Source: Novosphingobium sp.
GTDB taxonomy: Bacteria; Pseudomonadota; Alphaproteobacteria; Sphingomonadales; Sphingomonadaceae
Direction of reading: 5' to 3'
Assembly: GCF_019748365.1 (NCBI RefSeq)
Contig: NZ_JAIEPN010000100.1
Coordinates: 1-48,353 of the forward strand
Length of the DNA: 48,353 bases
Part shown: positions 34,473-43,692 of the stretch, piece by piece
How positions within the stretch are numbered: position 1 is the stretch's first letter
How the letters are laid out: each line of letters opens with the position of its first letter
Made by a program: the position numbers and the translations under genes
The notes under the pieces: model-generated
Seen by the model: the letters and a program-made list of their open reading frames with translations, nothing else
Databases searched by the model: none
What the model was told of the DNA's origin: nothing

Positions 34473-36857
34473 ATGATGGTTCGGCGCGCGCTTTTGGCAG
34501 CCATGTTGCTGGCGTCGGGAAGTGCCCTTGCTGCACCCGGCGAGATGTCCGGCACCGCCCATCCTGCGCTCTGGCCCGCCGCCCACAGCCCCGCCGCGAT
34601 CACCAGCCCCGCCAACGAGCGCCGGATCGCGCGCATGCTCGCAGCGATGACGCTCGAGCAGAAGGTCGGGCAGATGATCCAGGCGGACATCAGCGCGATC
34701 ACGCCTGAAGACCTCGCGAAGTATCCGCTCGGCTCGCTCCTCGCGGGTGGCAATTCGGGCCCCTGGGGCGATGAACGCGCCAATGCTGCCAAGTGGGCCA
34801 AGCTCGTCCGCGAATTCCGCGCAGCATCCGCCAAGTCCGGCGCCGGCATTCCGATGCTGTTCGGCATCGATGCCGTGCACGGCCATTCCAACCTTCCCGG
34901 CGCCACGATCTTTCCGCACAACATCGGCCTCGGCGCCGCAAACGATCCGGCGCTGATCCAGCGCATTGGCGAAGTGACCGCGGTGGAAGTCGCCGGGAGC
35001 GGCATCGACTGGACTTTCGCGCCCACCCTCGCTGTCCCGCAGGACTTGCGCTGGGGCCGCAGCTATGAAGGCTATGCCGCCGATCCCGCGCTGGTGGCGC
35101 GCTATGCCAAGGCGATGACGATCGGCCTGCAGGGCCCGCTCGTCCCCGGCAAGCCGCTCGCGGCAGACCGCGTCGCCGCGACGGCCAAGCACTACCTTGC
35201 CGATGGCGGCACCGATGGCGGCAAGGATCAGGGCGACGCGCTGATCTCCGAACGCGAACTCGTGGCGAAGCACGCGCAAGGCTATCCGCCCGCGATCAAT
35301 GCCGGCGCGCTCACCGTGATGGCCAGCTTCTCGAGCTGGAACGGCATCAAGAACCACGGCAACAAGAGCCTGCTGACCGACGTACTCAAGGGCCGCATGG
35401 GCTTCCAGGGCCTCGTCGTGGGCGATTGGAACGGCCATGGCCAGATCCCCGGCTGCACCGTCACCGATTGCCCGCAGACCTTTACCGCCGGGCTCGATCT
35501 CGCCATGGCGCCCAACAGCTGGAAGGGCCTCTACGAAGCCACCCTGCGCGAGGCGAAGCAGGGCACGATCCCGATGGCGCGCATCAACGATGCGGTCGCG
35601 CGGATCCTGCGCGTCAAAGCCAAGCTCGGCCTGCTCGGTTCGAATCCGGTTGATCGTGGCAACCCTGCCGTGGTCGGCGCCGATGCACACCTCGCCCTCG
35701 CACGCGAAGCGGCGGCCAAGTCGCTGGTGCTGCTCAAGAACAACGGCGGCGTCCTCCCGCTGCGGCCCGGCGCCAAGGTGCTGATCACCGGCCCCGGCGC
35801 GGATTCCATGGCCATGCAGGCCGGCGGCTGGACGATCACATGGCAGGGCACTGACACCACCGCCGCCGATTACCCCAAGGGCCAGACCATTGGCCGCGCC
35901 ATTGCCGCTGCGATCAAGGACGCCGGCGGCAGCGCCGCCATCTCGGCCGATGGCAGCTTCGCCGATCGCCCCGATGTCGCCGTCGTGGTCTATGGCGAAC
36001 AGCCCTATGCCGAATTCCAGGGCGACATGCCGAACATCGCCTTCCGCGCCAACGCTGGCGAGAAGGATATGCTCGCCAAGCTGAAGGCGCAGGGGATCAA
36101 GGTCGTCTCGGTGTTCCTCTCGGGCCGTCCGCTGTTCGCTGGCGCGGAAATCAACGCTTCCGACGCCTTTGTCGCCGCCTGGCTTCCGGGTACACAGGGA
36201 CAGGGCGTGGCGGACGTGCTCGTCGCCCGCAAGGATGGCGCGCCTGCGCGCGGCTTCACCGGCAAGCTACCCTTCCCCTGGCCCGCCGATGCGGTCTCGC
36301 CGGTCAAGGCCCCGCTCTTCGCCGCAGGCTATGGCCTGACCTATGCGAGCAAGGCCATGGTCGGCCCGGTCAATGAAGACCCCCACGTCGATCTCGTCGC
36401 TTCGGCGAGCGAGGGCGTCTACTTCGCGCTCGGCAAGGTCCCCTCGCCCTGGCACATCAGCCTCGATCCCGGCATCGCCGCCCGCGCAGTCGATCTTGGC
36501 GCGCAGGAAGATGCGCAGCAGTTTTCGTGGAGCGAAAGCGGCGCCATCGGCATCGACGGCCCGCCGGTCGATCTCATGCGGCAGCTCGACGAGGAATTCG
36601 CCCTGAAGCTCGAAGGCCGCCTCGATGCCGCCGCCAGCCCCATCGCGGTGACCATGGCGGGCGCCACGCTCAAGGTCACGCCGACAGCCGGCCCGCTCAC
36701 GCTGCGCATTCCGCTGCGCTGCTTCAAGGATGCGGGGGCGGACTTCAAGGCGGTCGGCACCCCCTTGCGCATCGCGGGCGACAAGGGCCTCGTCCTCACC
36801 CTGCGCGGGGCGAGCATCGAAGGCGTCGGTCAGACCTACGCTTGCCCGGCTAGATAG
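34473..36857 (+). CDS. GH3 exo-beta-glucosidase with ExoP-type C-terminal domain
   Basis: Glycoside hydrolase family 3 enzyme of 794 residues. The signal peptide is MMVRRALLAAMLLASGSALA. The N-terminal GH3 barrel starts MTLEQKVGQMIQ. KH at 239-240 is the substrate-binding pair, and the nucleophile D318 is in LVVGDWNGHG. The GH3 C-terminal domain (AKSLVLLKNNGGVLPL onward) and an ExoP-like galactose-binding-type domain from about residue 620 complete the protein. Family members are 1,3/1,4-beta-glucosidases. The ATG at 34473 has GGAAGGGTGAG just upstream. Its own GAACGTTC operator ties it to the LacI gene. The 3' end overlaps the converging sulfotransferase gene by 8 bp. Confidence 0.9.
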   Translation: MMVRRALLAAMLLASGSALAAPGEMSGTAHPALWPAAHSPAAITSPANERRIARMLAAMTLEQKVGQMIQADISAITPEDLAKYPLGSLLAGGNSGPWGDERANAAKWAKLVREFRAASAKSGAGIPMLFGIDAVHGHSNLPGATIFPHNIGLGAANDPALIQRIGEVTAVEVAGSGIDWTFAPTLAVPQDLRWGRSYEGYAADPALVARYAKAMTIGLQGPLVPGKPLAADRVAATAKHYLADGGTDGGKDQGDALISERELVAKHAQGYPPAINAGALTVMASFSSWNGIKNHGNKSLLTDVLKGRMGFQGLVVGDWNGHGQIPGCTVTDCPQTFTAGLDLAMAPNSWKGLYEATLREAKQGTIPMARINDAVARILRVKAKLGLLGSNPVDRGNPAVVGADAHLALAREAAAKSLVLLKNNGGVLPLRPGAKVLITGPGADSMAMQAGGWTITWQGTDTTAADYPKGQTIGRAIAAAIKDAGGSAAISADGSFADRPDVAVVVYGEQPYAEFQGDMPNIAFRANAGEKDMLAKLKAQGIKVVSVFLSGRPLFAGAEINASDAFVAAWLPGTQGQGVADVLVARKDGAPARGFTGKLPFPWPADAVSPVKAPLFAAGYGLTYASKAMVGPVNEDPHVDLVASASEGVYFALGKVPSPWHISLDPGIAARAVDLGAQEDAQQFSWSESGAIGIDGPPVDLMRQLDEEFALKLEGRLDAAASPIAVTMAGATLKVTPTAGPLTLRIPLRCFKDAGADFKAVGTPLRIAGDKGLVLTLRGASIEGVGQTYACPAR

Positions 36858-38424
36858 CGATACCTTCGGCTTCAAAAAAGGCGATCACCGGGGCCAGCGC
36901 GTCCCGGTGTTTCATCCAGCGAGCCACCGAATCGGTGTACATCGGGCGCCGAACCTGCGCCGCGCTCGGCGTTGAAACCGGCGCGGTGTTGCGGTGGAAA
37001 TCGAGGCAGGCGGCATCCCATTCTAGCCCGCAATGCGCCAGCAGCAGCCGCGTGGCGCCTTCCTGGTCCGCCACCAGATCCTCGTAGCGCAATTCCAGAA
37101 TACGCCCCGGCAGCGCCGCGCGCCAGAACGCCATCAGCCGGTCGAACCGCGCATAATACCGCGCGATGTCCATGAGGTCGTAGCTGTAGTCATAGTAGCG
37201 CGAGGAAATCGCGAACAGGTTCCTGAAGTTCGCCAGTACCGTATCGAGCGGATGGCGCCTGAGGCACACGATCCGCGCTTCGGGCAGCGCCCGCGCGATG
37301 AACCCTGCATACTGGAAATTGCCGGGAAACTTGTCGACAAAGCGCCCCTGCTCGCGCGCGCCCGCATGGCTCAGTGCCCGCGCCATATAGTCGCGCCCGA
37401 TTGCGCCAAGGTCCTCGCCCGCCGCCGCCTCGATCGTTTCCGGATCGAGCACCACCCGGCTCGCCGTGCCTGCCGCCATTTTCACGGCCAGCGGCATCGC
37501 CTGCAATTCGCCTGCGCTGCGCACCATGGGATGCGAGGACAGAATGCGGTCGACCAGCGTGGTTCCCGTCCGCGGCATGCCGATGACGAAGATCGGCGCG
37601 TCCTGCGGCGCCCCCTTCACCGGTGCCGCCGCAACGCGCGGCCAGGTCCGCTCGATGGCATCGAAATTGGCGGCATCGCGCGCAAAGGTATAGGGCAGCC
37701 GGGCACGATGCTCGGCATTGGCCTCGGCAAGCCGGGCAAACGCTGCCTGCTGCTCGCCGATATCCTCAAGTTCCTTGGCCAGTGCATAGCCCAGCAGCAA
37801 CCTCGCGTCCGGCGCCCGCGCGCGGGCGAGCGCCGCCGTCAGCCGCTCGGTGTGGTTTCGCTCGGCGCTGTGCTTGCGCATTCCCGCCAGCATGTGATGG
37901 GCCCGTGCATAATCGGGATCGATGCCGATCAGCATTTCGGCCTCCGCTTCCGCCCCGTCGACATCGCCGATGAAGTTGAGCGCCGCCGCCAGATTGTAGC
38001 GGAACGAGGCATTGCCGGGCGCAAGCCGCACCGCCTCGCGGAAATGCGGCACCGATGCGGCATGTTCGCCGAGCCGGGCATAGACGCAGCCGATCGTATC
38101 GCGCCCCAGCGCATCCGCGGGCAGCGCCAGCTCTGCGGCGGCCAGGGTCTGCGCCGCCGCCGCATCCTGCCGCAACATGACCTGCAGCCGCGCCAGCTGC
38201 GCGCGGTATTCCCCGCGCGGATCGAGCTCCACCGCATGGGCGATGTCGGCCATCCCGGCGCTCACCCGCCCGGCCTCGGCGCGGGCCATGCCCAGCAGGA
38301 ACCGCGCTTCCGCATCTTCCGGAAAAGCCGCGACAACGCTCGCGGCGAGTTGCTCGGCCGCCGCCAGATCGCTTCGGCTCAGCGCGCGGCGGACGGCAGC
38401 GATCCGGGCCGGTTCAGCCTTCAC
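36850..38424 (-). CDS. TPR-repeat sulfotransferase
   Basis: Protein of 524 residues. The N-terminal half consists of tetratricopeptide-like helices (for example EDAEARFLLGMARAEAGRV; NASFRYNLAAALNFIGD). From about 275 a sulfotransferase domain begins with the PAPS 5'-phosphosulfate loop FVIGMPRTGTTLVDRIL and continues with the 3'-phosphate segment CLRRHPLDTVLANFRNLF. The start is GTG, 9 bp after the sterol desaturase stop. Sphingomonads often place such genes beside TBDRs; the acceptor is unknown. It converges on the GH3 gene with an 8-bp overlap of stop codons. Confidence 0.85.
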   Translation of the reverse strand: MKAEPARIAAVRRALSRSDLAAAEQLAASVVAAFPEDAEARFLLGMARAEAGRVSAGMADIAHAVELDPRGEYRAQLARLQVMLRQDAAAAQTLAAAELALPADALGRDTIGCVYARLGEHAASVPHFREAVRLAPGNASFRYNLAAALNFIGDVDGAEAEAEMLIGIDPDYARAHHMLAGMRKHSAERNHTERLTAALARARAPDARLLLGYALAKELEDIGEQQAAFARLAEANAEHRARLPYTFARDAANFDAIERTWPRVAAAPVKGAPQDAPIFVIGMPRTGTTLVDRILSSHPMVRSAGELQAMPLAVKMAAGTASRVVLDPETIEAAAGEDLGAIGRDYMARALSHAGAREQGRFVDKFPGNFQYAGFIARALPEARIVCLRRHPLDTVLANFRNLFAISSRYYDYSYDLMDIARYYARFDRLMAFWRAALPGRILELRYEDLVADQEGATRLLLAHCGLEWDAACLDFHRNTAPVSTPSAAQVRRPMYTDSVARWMKHRDALAPVIAFFEAEGIAI

Positions 38425-38433
38425 GCCCCGCGA

Positions 38434-39324
38434 TCAACCGGCCGGGGACGACGTGTCCTTGCGCCGCTCGAGCATCGCGATTACCGGCTTGAATGGGAAC
38501 ACGAACTGTTCCCAGATCGTCAGCCGCCGCCGATCATCCTGCCCGACGAGCACGCCTTCGCCTTCCTTGTAGGTGCCGAACAGACGGTCGATCAGGATCA
38601 GCGAGTTGCCATAGTTGCAGCGGGTGTTCTCATAGCCCACCGAGTGGTGGAAGCTGTGGTGGCGGATCGTGGTGAAAAAGAAGCTGTAAAAGAACGGCGG
38701 ATCGCTCTTCACGTTGGCGTGGGCAAACGTTGCGATCGTGTTGGTCACGGCAAAGGAGCAAAGATAAGCCGCCGGCGAAACATCGAGCAGCGCGACAATG
38801 CCGATGCTGATCAGGAACAGCTCGATCGGATTGCCCACCGCGCCCTTCATCGCGTTGAGCTGGGTGATATGGTGGTGCGGCGCATGGGTCAGCCAGAACG
38901 GCTCCCAGTTGTGCATCAGCCGGTGCATCCAGTACTGCCCGAACTCCCACAGGAACACGACCAGCGCGACCTGCGCGAGGAACGGCATCGCCGTCACCCA
39001 CGGCGTCGCGATGCCCCAGGCTTCCTTCAGCGCATGGAGCGGCGCTTCCGAAAGCATATAGGCCACGCGGCTGATGACGGTGTTGATCAGCACGAAATAG
39101 AACAGGTCGGTGAAAAATTCCTGCCGGTTGATCCGCCAGCCCTCATGCCGCTCGAGCACGAGTTCGAGCCCGAGCACAAAAGCGGTGACAAGGCTGTTCA
39201 CGGCCAGCAGCGTCCACGGATTGGCCACAAAGGCCGCCGGCGCCCAGGCCCAGAACGCCACCACCGCCGCTACTGTCGCGGGCGGAATGCAATCGACCGC
39301 CAGCTTCCTGATGCCCGAACTCAT
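38434..39324 (-). CDS. Sterol desaturase / fatty acid hydroxylase family membrane protein
   Basis: Integral membrane di-iron protein of 296 residues. Three histidine boxes of the family are intact: HRLMH, HAPHHH and RHHSFHH. Several hydrophobic segments lie before and between them. The ATG at 39324 (MSSGIRKLAV) is preferred over upstream in-frame starts because GAGGAG lies about 10 nt upstream. Family members hydroxylate or desaturate sterols, fatty acids, hopanoids or carotenoids; the substrate here is unknown. It lies between a TBDR and a sulfotransferase on the same strand, so hydroxylation followed by sulfation of one lipid-like compound is a plausible sequence. Confidence 0.82.
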   Translation of the reverse strand: MSSGIRKLAVDCIPPATVAAVVAFWAWAPAAFVANPWTLLAVNSLVTAFVLGLELVLERHEGWRINRQEFFTDLFYFVLINTVISRVAYMLSEAPLHALKEAWGIATPWVTAMPFLAQVALVVFLWEFGQYWMHRLMHNWEPFWLTHAPHHHITQLNAMKGAVGNPIELFLISIGIVALLDVSPAAYLCSFAVTNTIATFAHANVKSDPPFFYSFFFTTIRHHSFHHSVGYENTRCNYGNSLILIDRLFGTYKEGEGVLVGQDDRRRLTIWEQFVFPFKPVIAMLERRKDTSSPAG

Positions 39325-39451
39325 GACTCTGTCGCTCCTCGCCTCTCGTTCCTTGTATTCCCGTCCTGCTGCCTTGTTTTCTCGCAGCAGGATTGCGCAA
39401 TCGGGGGCGAGGATCAACCCCGCCCCCTTTTTTGCCATCACCCTCTCGAAC

Positions 39452-41893
39452 TCAGTACTTCAAGCGGAACTCCAACCCGAAGGTGCGCGGCGTGATCACC
39501 GTGTTGCGCAAGTAGCGCAGCACGACCCCATCGTTCACACCGACGCGCGAGCGGTCGTTGGAAACCGCGGTCACGGCGTACTTGTTGAAGATGTTGTTCG
39601 CGAACATGCCGATTGTGACCGTGTCGTTCTGCCACGTCAGCGAGGCGCGGTGCAGCACGAAGCCGGGCAGCTTGTCGCCAAAGGCACGGTCCCAGCCCAG
39701 ACGCGTCACCACATCGCCGCGATAGGTCGCGGTCCAGTCGCCGATGAGGTCGCCGCCCATGAACGGCATGGTGTAGTTCACCCCGAGGCTGCCGCTGTTG
39801 CGGGTCGAACCCGGCAGGCGGTCGCCCTTGAGCGCGTCCAGCTGGATCGGCCTGCTTGGGTAGGTGGCCGCCGGACTGTTGACCGCGATGATGGCCGGCA
39901 CATTCTCCGTCAGCCTCGCGTTCGTATAGGCATAGGTGCCCTGGATCGAGAGCGCCGGGATCGGCCGCCACTGGAACGAGACATCGAACCCGTCCGACTT
40001 GGCCTTGCCGCCATTGACGGTGATACCGACAATGCCGTTGACCGTGGCCGAGGCGACCTGAATGCCGCTCCAGTCGATCGTGAAGGCGTTGAGGTTCAGC
40101 GTAAGCTTGCGGTTGAACAGCTCCGCACGCACGCCGAATTCGAGGTTCTTGGTCGAATCCGGGCCATACTGAAGTTCGTTCGGCAGCGCGCAGACGTTCT
40201 GGAACGGCGGCGGCTTCAGCGGGAAGACGCATGGCGCGACCGTGTTGGGTCCGCCAATGCGATACCCCTTGCTGTAGGTCGCATAGACCATCAGACCGGG
40301 GTTGAACTTGTAGGAGGTGTTGAACTTCCAAACCCCGCCGCTCTTCTCGGTCGTGCCGCCTGCCGGGGTTGCGTCATAGGGGCTGATCGGATCGCCAAGC
40401 AGCGGGACGACAGCGCGGCCGGAAACCCGCGAGGTGTAGTTGAAGTAGCGCCCGCCGGCCGTGACCTGCCACTCGGGCGTGACCTTGAAAGTGGCTTCGC
40501 CGAAGACCGCCTTCTCGGTCACCTTCGAGCGGTTGAACGAGGCATATTCGATCTCTCCGGGGTTCGTCGCAAGATCTACCCACGGGTGGCCGGGAATACG
40601 CTCGCGGTAATCGGCCTGAAGCTTCTGCTCGTTGAAGAACCCACCAAGCACCCAGCTGAGCGGACCGCCATGAGTCGAGACGAGGCGGATTTCCTGGTTG
40701 AACTGCTTGCGGGTGTTCTCGCTCTCGTTGAAGCTCGTGAACTGCGGGAACGTCTCGTAGTCGTAGTCGAGGTCGAGCAGCAGGTCGGTGTTGTCGCCGA
40801 TGCGCTTGTTCCTCACCTGCGTGTAGGCCGTCGTCGCCACGACATCGAAGACTTCGCCGACATGGGCATTGATTTCCATGCTCGCGAGGTGGGCCTGGCG
40901 ATCGACCGGCTCGGCATAGCGTGCCGCACTCTCATACCGGCCCGTGCCCAGCACGAAGTCGCTGTTGTACTGGCCACCGTCGGTCTTCGTGTGCTGGTAG
41001 GCGTAAGTGAAGTCTACCGAGAGATCGGGCGTGATCTGGAACAGCAGCTGGTTGCGCGTCGTGAAGGTGCGCTCGAAGTTGAGGTCCTTGCGCCGGAACA
41101 GGTTCGCATCATACCCCGCCTGCGAGATCGAGCGCGGGGGCGTCGTCACGAAGCCGTCGGGCTGGGGGTTCGAAACGCCGGGCGTCTTCACCAGCAGCGG
41201 ATAATCGATGAAGCCCGGATCATAGTAGTAGCCAGTCGCCGAACGGAAGGCGATCACATCCTTCACGATCGGAATGTTGATCATTCCGTCGGCCTGGAAG
41301 CCGCCCTTTGATGACTCGTTCTTGCCATAGACGCGGCCATGCACGGCCGCCTCCCACTTGGTCGGATCGGGCCGGTTCGGGATGTTGCGGATCGCGCCGG
41401 CCAGGGTACCGAGGCCGTAAAGCGTGCCTTGCGGCCCAAGCAGAATCTCGACGCGGTTGAGGTCGAGCATCTTGAAATCGTAGTAGAGCGGGACTTCGCC
41501 GAGGTAGACGCCCAGTGCGTTGTCGTACGTCGCGCCGGTCACGTCGGTATCCGAGGCGTTCAGGCCGCGCAGCACGATCGTGCCGGCGCTGCCCGGGCCG
41601 GTGTCGGCGATGGTCACGCCGGGGGTGAAGTCCGCGATGTCGCGCACGTCATCGATGCGCTGGCGGGAAAGCTGCTCCGCGCTGACCGCCGCGATATTGA
41701 TCGGCACGTCCTGCAGCGTCGTGGCGCGCCGCGTCGCGGTCACCACGATGGCATTGTTGTCCTCGACCCCGGCAGCAGCCTGGGGCGCATCAGCATTGGC
41801 TTCCGGAGCCATCTGTGCAAAGGCGGGAAAGGCGGTGCTGCCCATGAGGATCGTCGCACACACCAAAGTTGTCTTGTACGTTTTCTTGGTCAC
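39452..41893 (-). CDS. TonB-dependent receptor (sulfotransferase locus)
   Basis: Outer-membrane receptor of 813 residues. GTG at 41893 is chosen because it places a signal peptide at the N-terminus (TKKTYKTTLVCATILMGSTA to FPAFAQ) and has GGGGG about 7 nt upstream; an ATG 66 nt further upstream would put charged residues before it. The plug starts AIVVTATRRATTLQDVPINI and includes VEILLGPQGTLYGLGTLAGA. The C-terminus is FGLEFRLKY, ending in Tyr rather than the more usual Phe. It leads the sterol desaturase and sulfotransferase genes with a 127-bp gap. Ligand unknown. Confidence 0.88.
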   Translation of the reverse strand: MTKKTYKTTLVCATILMGSTAFPAFAQMAPEANADAPQAAAGVEDNNAIVVTATRRATTLQDVPINIAAVSAEQLSRQRIDDVRDIADFTPGVTIADTGPGSAGTIVLRGLNASDTDVTGATYDNALGVYLGEVPLYYDFKMLDLNRVEILLGPQGTLYGLGTLAGAIRNIPNRPDPTKWEAAVHGRVYGKNESSKGGFQADGMINIPIVKDVIAFRSATGYYYDPGFIDYPLLVKTPGVSNPQPDGFVTTPPRSISQAGYDANLFRRKDLNFERTFTTRNQLLFQITPDLSVDFTYAYQHTKTDGGQYNSDFVLGTGRYESAARYAEPVDRQAHLASMEINAHVGEVFDVVATTAYTQVRNKRIGDNTDLLLDLDYDYETFPQFTSFNESENTRKQFNQEIRLVSTHGGPLSWVLGGFFNEQKLQADYRERIPGHPWVDLATNPGEIEYASFNRSKVTEKAVFGEATFKVTPEWQVTAGGRYFNYTSRVSGRAVVPLLGDPISPYDATPAGGTTEKSGGVWKFNTSYKFNPGLMVYATYSKGYRIGGPNTVAPCVFPLKPPPFQNVCALPNELQYGPDSTKNLEFGVRAELFNRKLTLNLNAFTIDWSGIQVASATVNGIVGITVNGGKAKSDGFDVSFQWRPIPALSIQGTYAYTNARLTENVPAIIAVNSPAATYPSRPIQLDALKGDRLPGSTRNSGSLGVNYTMPFMGGDLIGDWTATYRGDVVTRLGWDRAFGDKLPGFVLHRASLTWQNDTVTIGMFANNIFNKYAVTAVSNDRSRVGVNDGVVLRYLRNTVITPRTFGLEFRLKY

Positions 41894-42584
41894 TCGAGCC
41901 CCCGCGTTGCTTGCGTGAAAGCCTTCTCGAAGCGACACCCAGTCCCTGTTTGCCCGCATTTGGCGGGGCTCGCCGACCCTTTGCAGATCTGGCGCCTAGT
42001 CATTCCCTCACTTCATGATCGCCAAGAAGGCGACCGAACTCTTCAACGCACCAGATGACCAAAGAGGCAATTCGACCAGAAGGGCCGGTCATCCAGCAAT
42101 AGATACTTCAAGTGATACTGTTCGTTTTCGAATGTCCCTTTCGAAACCAAACAATACCTCTTCCGCCCGATTGTTATCGTGCAGATCACATGTGCCAGAA
42201 GATCAGATCGCCCGGCATGGAATTTCGTTGCTGCCACTGCAAAGGACTATCACCTTTGCGACATTTCGGTTACGCTATCGATATTACATAACAGGTCAAG
42301 CGTAATAATTCGGTGCTGGCGCGGTATTATCAGGCCAACGCTGCACTGCGGAATTCCTTGATTTTTTCGCTGTGCAGATCACGCATCGGCCCTTTCCGGA
42401 AGCACACTGCGGCTCCGGCAGCGTTGCGCGGATTCAACACAATCGCGCGGAATTCCTCGCCCGATTCGCGAAACCCGTAGGCGCATGCCCGAAAGTGGTA
42501 TTACGTTTTTTCAAGAACGTAACATTTTGCCATGGACAAGCAGGTTGTTTCTCGCAATGCTGCACTGCGAAAGGAGACAGAATC
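41894..42584. other. 691-bp divergent intergenic region, less GC-rich
   Basis: This is the longest non-coding stretch in the window, lying between the divergent TBDR and guanidine ABC operons, and is visibly richer in A/T than the rest. It holds a perfect hairpin GCAAAGG-N7-CCTTTGC (42239-42259), an inverted repeat TTACGCT...AGCGTAA (42270-42276/42299-42305), the direct repeat GCTGCACTGCG (42340-42350 and 42559-42569) and the operator-like repeat at 42501-42522. No convincing coding frame, and no recognisable guanidine riboswitch motif, was found. Confidence 0.6.
42501..42522. promoter_or_regulatory. Inverted repeat TTACGTT-N8-AACGTAA, candidate operator of the guanidine operon
   Basis: A perfect 7-bp inverted repeat with 8-bp spacer lies 62 bp upstream of the substrate-binding-protein start. 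A related, more widely spaced pair (TTACGCT/AGCGTAA) lies at 42270-42305. NikR-type regulators bind long-spaced dyads, and a NikR-like gene is in this operon, so this is a reasonable operator candidate. As RNA it could also form a hairpin. Confidence 0.4.
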
Positions 42585-43688
42585 GTGTCAGCCACTTCTC
42601 CCACCAGGAAAACCCGCGGGATAACCGGTTCGCTCCTTGTCGCGGCACTTGCCGCCACCTTTGCGCTGAGTGGCTGCTCGGGCGGCAGCGCCCCCGCTGA
42701 AAAGAAGACCGAATTCAGCATCGGCTGGTCGATCTATGCCGGCTGGATGCCCTGGCCCTATGCGCAGCAGGCCGGCATCGTGAAGAAGTGGGAAGACAAG
42801 TACCACCTCAAGATCAAGATCGTGCAGGTCAACGACTACGTCGAATCGATCAACCAGTACACCGCCGGCAAGCTCGACGGCGTCACGCTCGCCAATATGG
42901 ACGCGCTGACGATTCCGGCGGCGGGCGGCAAGGACACCACCGCCGTCATCCTCGGCGACTATTCCAATGGCAACGACGGCGTCCTGCTCAAGGGCGCGAC
43001 CAACCTCTCCGCGCTCAAGGGTCGCTCGGTCAATCTCGTCGAGCTCTCGGTCTCGCACTATCTCCTCGCCCGCGCGCTCGAGAAGGCCGGCATGGGCATG
43101 ACCGACGTCAAGACGGTCAACACCGCCGACGCCGATATCGTCGGCGCCTTCGCCAGCGCCGATGTCACCGCCGCCGTCGCGTGGAACCCGCAGCTTTCCG
43201 TGATGCGCGCGCAGCCGGGCGTCACGCAGGTGTTCTCCTCGGCCGACATTCCTGGCGAAATCCTCGATCTGCTCGTCGTCGATACTGCCACGCTCAAGGC
43301 CAATCCCGATCTCGGCAAGGCGCTCGCGGGCATCTGGTACGATACTGTCCAGTTGATGATGAAGCAGGACGCCGCAGGAAAGGCCGCGCGCGCCGCCATG
43401 GCCAAGCTTGCCGGTGCCGCGCCCGAAACCTTCGACAGCCAGCTCACGACGACCTTCCTCTACACCGATCCCAAGGCCGCCGTCGCCGCCGCGCAGTCTC
43501 CCGCGCTTGTCACCACGATGACGCGGGTGCGCGATTTCAGCTTCTCCAAGGGGCTGTTCAAGGGCGCGACCTCGGCCGACGCGGTGGGCATCGCCTTCCC
43601 CGGCGGCAAGACGCTGGGCGATGCGGCCCACGTCACGCTGCGCTTCGACGACAGCTTCATGAAGCTCGCCGCAGACGGGCAGATCTGA
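42585..43688 (+). CDS. ABC transporter substrate-binding lipoprotein (guanidine/urea-carboxylase-linked)
   Basis: NMT1/THI5-like or SsuA/TauA-type binding protein of 367 residues. GTG at 42585 is the start: GGAG lies 9 nt upstream and the protein then begins with a lipoprotein signal ending in the lipobox LSGC. The mature part (FSIGWSIYAGWMPWPYAQQA, then KLDGVTLANMDALTIPAAGG) resembles binding proteins that accompany urea-carboxylase/DUF1989 operons. First gene of the operon, 4 bp before the permease. The likely ligand is guanidine or a guanidino compound, inferred from the downstream enzymes. Confidence 0.83.
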   Translation: MSATSPTRKTRGITGSLLVAALAATFALSGCSGGSAPAEKKTEFSIGWSIYAGWMPWPYAQQAGIVKKWEDKYHLKIKIVQVNDYVESINQYTAGKLDGVTLANMDALTIPAAGGKDTTAVILGDYSNGNDGVLLKGATNLSALKGRSVNLVELSVSHYLLARALEKAGMGMTDVKTVNTADADIVGAFASADVTAAVAWNPQLSVMRAQPGVTQVFSSADIPGEILDLLVVDTATLKANPDLGKALAGIWYDTVQLMMKQDAAGKAARAAMAKLAGAAPETFDSQLTTTFLYTDPKAAVAAAQSPALVTTMTRVRDFSFSKGLFKGATSADAVGIAFPGGKTLGDAAHVTLRFDDSFMKLAADGQI

Positions 43689-43692
43689 GCCG

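Noticed and set aside
42043..42237. A 64-codon minus-strand frame with a protein-like composition in the intergenic region
   Set aside because: It starts with GTG, has no ribosome site, matches no family I know and lies in a regulatory region with several dyads.
41960..42584. A guanidine riboswitch (classes I, II or III) upstream of the guanidine operon
   Set aside because: Expected from the gene content, but I could not find the conserved class I core, paired ACGR-loop hairpins of class II, or the class III pseudoknot consensus. A covariance-model search would settle it.
42372..42584. An N-terminal extension of the ABC binding protein from 42372
   Set aside because: It would bury the lipoprotein signal peptide and lacks a ribosome site; GTG at 42585 has a strong one.
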